In this document: piece by piece, positions 58,532-64,000 of the stretch
Numbering within the stretch: the first letter of the stretch is position 1
Layout: each line of letters starts with the position of its first letter
Source: Auricularia sp. M13
Taxonomy: Eukaryota; Basidiomycota; Agaricomycetes; Auriculariales; Auriculariaceae
NCBI GenBank assembly: GCA_037042915.1
Contig: CM073199.1
Location: 682,001-746,000, forward strand
Reading direction: 5' to 3'
DNA length: 64,000 nt
Notes under the pieces: generated by a model
What the model saw: only the letters and a program-made list of their open reading frames with translations
The model's database searches: none
What the model was told of the DNA's origin: nothing
Program-made: the position numbers and the translations under genes

Positions 58532-58552
58532 TCACGTGATGCTCATCACGTG
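58532..58552. repeat. CACGTG-containing inverted repeat, second copy
   Basis: TCACGTGATG, 2-bp spacer, then CATCACGTG. Same arms as 29909-29934. It lies just upstream (plus-strand sense) of the subtilase remnant. Confidence 0.45.
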
Positions 58553-58765
58553 CCAGACTATTGACTCCTATTCCCGAAGGGAAACATCGCAGGATGTACA
58601 GGGAGCTATCATTAAAGGCTGAGCGAGCACCGAATCCGCAGCGTGAACCTTGGGGCAGCATGGAGTGATCTACTGTGCAGTATTACTGACAGTATAAAGC
58701 CTAAGGGAATGAAGAAATGAAGAAATGAGATCCCGCCAATTCCACATGATTGGGCTGTTTTTTTG

Positions 58766-58918
58766 TCAGCAAAAGGTGCATCCCTCCACAAGGCCAACCT
58801 GCTGGCTGACATAGGTATCCGTGTCGGACGCCTTTCTTGGGTTTCCAGTGATACGCAGTGCGCCGCGGAGCAGGAGTTTATACTGGCCAAAGGGTTATAA
58901 AGGGTACCTCGGTCTGAG
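58766..58918 (-). pseudogene. Fourth subtilase, 3'-terminal remnant
   Basis: The minus strand reads FGQYKLLLRGALRITGNP, then YVSQQVGLVEGCTFC and a stop, matching the last 40 residues of subtilase copy 2. Homology to T-E-V-P continues to about 58918 but is interrupted by a 10-bp insertion (tataaccctt). Downstream, 58690-58745 matches the copy 2 3' UTR. Everything upstream of this (catalytic domain) is missing, so it is a 5'-truncated duplicate. Confidence 0.75.
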
Positions 58919-59303
58919 CGCAGCATTTACACGCGAACGCACTGTGCGGGGACCGACAGATACACACAGAAGAGGATGGTATGCACCGCGGGCTCGTATG
59001 CGGAAACAGATGAAGGAACTGTGCAGAATTTGCCGTAGCTTTTGACGTGCCTGTCCTTTCCTGTTCGGAGATTTCTTCCTACAACAGTTCATACTCGGAT
59101 GACCAATGCCAATAAATGACTGCAAGAGATCGCAGCCGCGGGCAAGAAGAGGGCCACAATTGATAGTTGGAAACTTTGCCACCAGTGGCTGCGAAAATTC
59201 ATGTGCTTCGGACTTGGAGTTGACTGTGAGGGTCCAACGAAGACATTTGCTGGGCTGTACTTATTGATTCTGAATGCACATCGAGATGACTCCAACTCTG
59301 AAC

Positions 59304-60451
59304 TCAGCATCGCGCGAGCACGAGCTCCGTGAAATCTCCCATAATGCGATGGGTCTGCTTCGACGGGTGACTGTTTTTCAAGACGAGCGTTAGAGCTTGT
59401 ATGCATTGAATAAGAAAGCAGACGAGACGCCCACCCAGGAATCCAGTAGAATGTGTGATCGGGATCGGTGCACGCGCCCACGGTGGACGTGCTATTGACG
59501 AGGCACGCGCCAGAGCTGGCGTACCCGAACGCCGCGAAGCCGGGGTCGGGCCCCAGTACTCCATTCCAGATCGTCTTGAAATCCACGAAGGCATACCTGA
59601 ACGGCGGCGACCCGGAGCCCGAGTCCGTTCGCAGCGCGTGCAGCCCCTCAAATACCGCAGACTTGTACGTCTCGCCGGCGGGGACGACGGAGCCACGCCC
59701 GTAGTCGTCTGCTACGAGGAAGTGCCGCGCATTTGTCGGCGGCTGCATGAGGCGCTGGATCTGTGCGAGCACGACCTTGGCGGCGGGCAGCGCGTTCGCG
59801 GCGCCGTCAACGTTGCTGGCAGATATGTCGTTGATGCCGAAGAAGACGCTGTAGAGCGTTGTGTGAGGGTCGAGCGTGTGGTTCTGGCTCAGGAAGAGGG
59901 AGGCTTGGTGGATGAAGTCGGACGCGTTCCCTTTGCTGGGCCAAAGCGTCGCGTCTGTTACTGCGCCGCCAATCTGAGGCAAAGATATTAGCTACCCAGT
60001 ACGCGGCCATGAGCGAGTATTGAGCGGAACTCACAGCATAATCCATGTACAGCGCGCCAATGTCCAACGCTATGTCTTCATTCCAGACACGCCCGTTCGT
60101 CGTGCGTCCACCAGCCTTGGGGTTGGTGCCCATCAAGACTGGAGGAAGAAGAGGCCCTCCATCTGCGTTTCCACCAGCAGTGTACGAATCCTAGATACAA
60201 TGGAGCCCTGATCAGCGCATGTCGATCGCGTGAATGAGAGCAGCCTAAAAACTCACGCCAAACGACACGATGGTCTTGTAGCTACGCAAGGGCTTCAATC
60301 CCGCGTTGACATCCACGGGAGCACCTGAGGCACTTCCACAGTTGGGTCCGACAGCGAGGTGGATACCGTCGTTGCGAATGCGAGGGCGCGCGATGAATGC
60401 AGAGACACCCACTACGAGCGCTGCGACAAGTATGATCTGCCTTGAAAACAT
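59304..60451 (-). CDS. Secreted GDSL-type esterase (CE16-like)
   Basis: Four exons (60451-60257, 60190-60035, 59973-59435, 59370-59304) total 957 nt, 318 residues. Signal peptide MFSRQIILVAALVVGVSA. The SGNH block I, VSFGDSYTAGG, spans the first intron and holds the nucleophile Ser. Block III reads FFGINDISA (G-x-N-D). The C-terminal acid and His lie in TDPDHTFYWIPGHPSKQTH, which is completed only by the last 67-nt exon. Potential N-glycosylation sites (NAS, NHT, NST) suit secretion. CE16 members remove acetyl groups from plant cell-wall oligosaccharides, so a role in biomass breakdown is likely. Start chosen at the ATG directly before the hydrophobic signal. No defect seen. Confidence 0.88.
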
Positions 60452-62239
60452 TTTCCTACGCCAGGAGCAGTACGGAAGCGCAGCTGAGCGGGGATGAGCA
60501 TCGCGGCCTTGATGTAGTTGTTCGACGTGGCGGTCATGGGAAGAGGTGGTGTGCATCGCAAGTACCGAGCGCCGAGCGCCGACGGGCCGGCGCTGCACCG
60601 GGCCGTATTCAACAATACATCTTGGACCCTACATATTACAGCCCGTTCTACATAAAATATCAGTGTTCGAGACGCAGGTCGCACGAAGGATGCTCAAATT
60701 ACACATTGCGCGGAATTGAAAGCCGAGATCCGCTTGCCGAGTCCGTTCGTCCGAACTTCAACCATGCGTTTTGCTCAGCTTGTGCTCAGCAACGCCAATA
60801 TCGTCTCCAAATTGCGAGTACCCGAAATATCTATCTGCTTCACGCCTCGCGCCAGCGTTTGCCCATGTGCCCAGCGCTCCAAGCGCTTGCGTTCAATGAA
60901 GCATGGTTCGTCAGGCGAAAAACTTCCTCTCCGTGTTCCTTCTGAATTCAGGACAGAGTGCTGCTATTTCTGTCTGAATTGCCCTGGGCTGCGCTGCATG
61001 AGCGCCAGGGTGACGGAGCTCCGTATATCCTGCGTCTGGCGTGGCATACCCAGCTTTCGTAATCTGACCTCAACACCGCAGGGCTCGGGTCACCTGCACA
61101 TTCAGACTGATTTGTCTCTTCCTCATTTACCACGGTAAGCTAATAGCTAAGACATAGAGCCGCGCATTTTCCGACTCCTCTGCTTGCCACGCTCTCGTTC
61201 GTCGTACTAGGATGGCTCTCCAGTGCCCGATACGTACTCTCAATACCCACAATGCCGTACCGCTCACATTCCTCTTCTGAGCTAACTTATACCTCTTCAG
61301 TGATATCTCCACCCGAACCGACATTGCCAGGTTCTACGCAATTCGCGCCGCGATATGCGTCCCCGTGTGTTGCTCCTTTCGATGCCAAATGCGGACTTTA
61401 ATGCAGCAGGTCGAAACTATCTAACACTGCCTAGCATGCTCATCAACCCAATCTCAAGAGTCAGCGGTGTGCCAGCGACTTCCTATACGCCCCGCGCTGC
61501 CCCGAGTGACTCTATTCTAGGTGCACGCTTCTGAATTTGGAATATATCGTTTGCTAAATCTCGCAAAGGACATTCCTGCATTGCAATCGCAGCTTGTAGC
61601 GGCGACTTGAGATCAACTGCAACGAACTTTGTCTGGCCAGCCGCCTAGTCTCCTTCGCAGACTTTACGTTCGAAGTACCAGCCGCCAGTTCACAGCCGGT
61701 ATGCACTGCTCATATTCTGCCTCGACTAATTCATTGCTCATGCTTGTGAAAGAGTATTTGAAGAGTTTTCCAGCTTTCAGATTAACAGGTGCTGAACGAG
61801 CGTCACAGCATCGGAACCTCCTACGCGTCGGCATCAGATGCACGTGAGTTATGTTAGTCACGTGACTTGACTTCGCTCTGGGCCGTCCCAGCTGAATACG
61901 TTGCACCACCACATCTCGGCTATCTGAGATCTTACACGGATCCTGGGGCATTTATTTACCCTGCTTCTTCTTCCTCTGGACGAGCCAAAACAAATGGCTT
62001 ATGGCGTGATTAATGCTACGTAGCTGTGGGATTCCGGGATCTTGCGCCGTGCGGCGTTGTTTACGGAACGTACCCGAGGCTAGCGAAATGAAATCTGATT
62101 TCAATACCCTGACCTCCGCGCGCTTTCTTCTGGTTGCCTAGACCCTGCTGCTAGCGCATCATGTATTTGAGCGGTGTATTGTATTTCTAGTTTTAGTATT
62201 ATTGAACGATTGGCTGGTCGCATCTCACAAGTCCATTCA
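60452..62239. other. Intergenic, no recognised gene
   Basis: 1.8 kb with frames of 60-170 codons on both strands but no motifs or consistent splicing. It should contain the GDSL promoter on the left and the MFS 3' UTR on the right. Confidence 0.4.
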
Positions 62240-63952
62240 TTATACCGCTTTCTCCCCCGCAACCTTTGTCTCAGCTTCCGTTCCAGAGGCAGCCAACTCT
62301 GCTCTACGGTCCGGGTTGTCCTCTTCCTTCCTCACACTGAGATTACGGACCAACAGCGACGACAGCGACGTGCCCGCGCTGGAGGCGATGCCAATGGGCG
62401 CGATGCACCACTGCAGCGCCTTGACATAGGCATGGATCGCTCCGGGACGCTGCTCGGGTGAAAGCTGATTCAGCGCCTCGACGGTCTTGCGCAAGAGCTG
62501 AGGGGATATCGTTCAGAATTGCTGCTAGCCTTGGGACAACTGTGCGTACCTCGACCGGCGCACCTGGCGCGTATGTATGCAGCCCGCTGACGAGCTTACT
62601 CTGGAAGACGCCTCTGCATCTGCGGTCAGCATCGCGTACAAGCCACCAGGCAGTAGCGCCTGCGCACCCTGCGATTGCCAATGCAATTGTGCCGCCCATG
62701 AATTGAGAGTATGTGGCGATCCCCGTGGCTTGCGGTATGAGGTGCTTGGCCGTGTCCGCCTGGATAGCAATCATGGTCGTCTGCATCGTCATGCCGATGC
62801 TGACGCCGATGAGAATTCTACGTATGTCCATGAGCATCGTATCAGTGACTGCGAGGCGACTCACTGATAGCCAATGATCTTTCCCCAGCTAGAGTGCTCG
62901 TCCATAGTGAAGATGAGCCCGAAGCCGACGGCGCCGACCATGGGCCCAAAGATGAGGAAGTGCCAGTAGCGACCGGTTTTCTGTGTGGAATGGTCATGAG
63001 CAGAAATCGCGCGAAAAAGAACTGGACTTTGTACAGAGACGATGAAACCAACAAATCCAGAGGTGATGACGAGCGCGATGATAACGGGCATGAGGTCGAC
63101 GCCGGACTTGGTCGGACTGTGCCCTTTCACGGCCTGGAAGAACAGCGGCAGCTCGAAGATGGCAACGAAGAAGCCCATTCTGCACGGCGTCAGTGATGCA
63201 GTGATGTCCCGTAGGATGCCCGAGCACTGGCAACACACCGATTGCACATGGCGGCAAGAGAAGCGCCGACTTGCGTCCTGTTCTTGAACAGCTTGAGCGG
63301 GACAAGCGCTGTGTCGCCGCGATAGGCCTCCCATGCAACAAAGAGAACTGCGACTACTGCAGCTGTGCAGAGCGTCTGCGAGGACGGTAGTTCAGAACAG
63401 TATATGCGGGAGAAACAAAGCTACCTACGGCGATGACGTCCGCAGAGGCCCAGGGCTTCTCTACACCGCCCCATTGTAGAGCAAGCTTGAGGTAGGCGGT
63501 AGGTCAGTGTACGATCGTGAACGAAATGGAGCAGCACATACAACGAATGATGTTGTGGCTCCAATGGACAAAATGCAGCCAATCCAGTCGAGTTTCCAGA
63601 GTCTCGTGAACAAACGGTTCGCGCCGTACGCCAGCCGGTTTTGACCCGGTGCTCTCGGTACTGGCGGATTCTTGATGTCCTCGCGAGAGGGCTTTGCGGT
63701 GAGGAATTGTAAGCAAAACCAGAGCGTGGGAACAGCCAGTGGTAGGTTGATATAGACTGCGAGACTGCGTGAGAACGATGCTGACGCCGAGGAAGCCCGA
63801 ATATGGAACGTACAGCACCACCTCCAGGAGACATGGTCGACGAAGGCGCCCCCAATCAAAGGCCCGAGGATACCGCTGATCGCGAACAAGCCGCCAAAAA
63901 GGCCGAAAAACTTGGGTCTGTCCTTCAGCGAGATAATCTCTGTTGTCATCGA
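62240..63952 (-). CDS. MFS drug:H+ antiporter (DHA2-like), 3' part
   Basis: 5'-truncated by the window edge: the leftmost visible exon begins after an intron acceptor (GCGCTAG) at 63953, so the first helices are missing. Visible parts: TEIISLKDRPKFFGLFGGLF, antiporter motif C ISGILGPLIGG, VSWRWCF split by an intron, then further membrane segments with a cytoplasmic loop (NPPVPRAPGQNRLAYGANR). Several introns follow in frame, including one whose acceptor joins AIAGG to VFQSKLVSGLH. The tail is hydrophilic, ending ETKVAGEKAV at 62240. The layout fits 14-helix DHA2 transporters that export toxic compounds or metabolites; the substrate is unknown. Confidence 0.85.
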
Positions 63953-64000
63953 CTAGCGCAGGCTGTCAGCATGCGGCTCGCAGCTAAAACTCATATGCTC

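Overview
This window looks like nuclear DNA of a filamentous basidiomycete, probably an Agaricomycete. The genes have many short introns (about 45-65 nt, GT-AG with some GC-AG), several have plain TATA boxes 40-90 bp before the ATG, and the GAPDH gene carries a 5-nt micro-exon. A chromodomain Ty3/gypsy retrotransposon and secreted hydrolase families complete the picture. It is gene-moderate, rich in transposons and shaped by local duplication. No tRNA, rRNA or CRISPR was recognised.

Layout. 0-3.6 kb: a zinc-finger protein (+) and an NmrA/SDR-like NAD(P)-binding protein (-). 3.6-19.8 kb: one subtilisin-like protease gene (-) split by a 12,461-bp nest of two LTR elements, each with an exact 5-bp target duplication. 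The outer element (5266-17726, 855-bp LTRs) has no recognisable pol and carries an antisense Zn2Cys6 gene. A Ty3/gypsy chromovirus (9266-17398, 725-bp LTRs, frameshifted gag and pol) sits inside the outer element's 3' LTR and also carries an antisense gene. 20-24 kb: gene-poor DNA with duplicated blocks, a zinc-finger relic and a MITE end. 24.2-25.7 kb: an intact GAPDH gene. 26.8-28.7 kb: a zinc-finger relic and a second full zinc-finger gene. 31.8-33.6 kb: an alpha/beta hydrolase with an apparent 1-nt deletion at its nucleophile elbow. 34.2-40.6 kb: a second NmrA-like gene, a decayed gene, a TA-flanked MITE and a second, apparently complete subtilase. 41.2-42.9 kb: a secreted TAP-like hydrolase. 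43.2-46.1 kb: decayed genes. 47.3-53.1 kb: an ABCC/YOR1-type transporter with about 27 introns. 53.5-57.2 kb: a third subtilase. 57.3-58.4 kb: two nested hAT-like MITEs, each with an 8-bp target duplication. 58.8 kb: a fourth subtilase remnant. 59.3-60.5 kb: a GDSL esterase. 62.2-64 kb: the 3' part of a drug:H+ antiporter running off the window.

The genes do not form one pathway. Secreted degradative enzymes (subtilases, TAP-like peptidase/esterase, GDSL esterase) and membrane exporters (ABCC, MFS) suit a saprotroph or wood-decay lifestyle. The most unusual material is the retroelement nest. Both elements carry an inward-reading antisense gene whose TATA-like box lies about 120-135 bp inside the 3' LTR, with one small intron and an acidic C-terminus.
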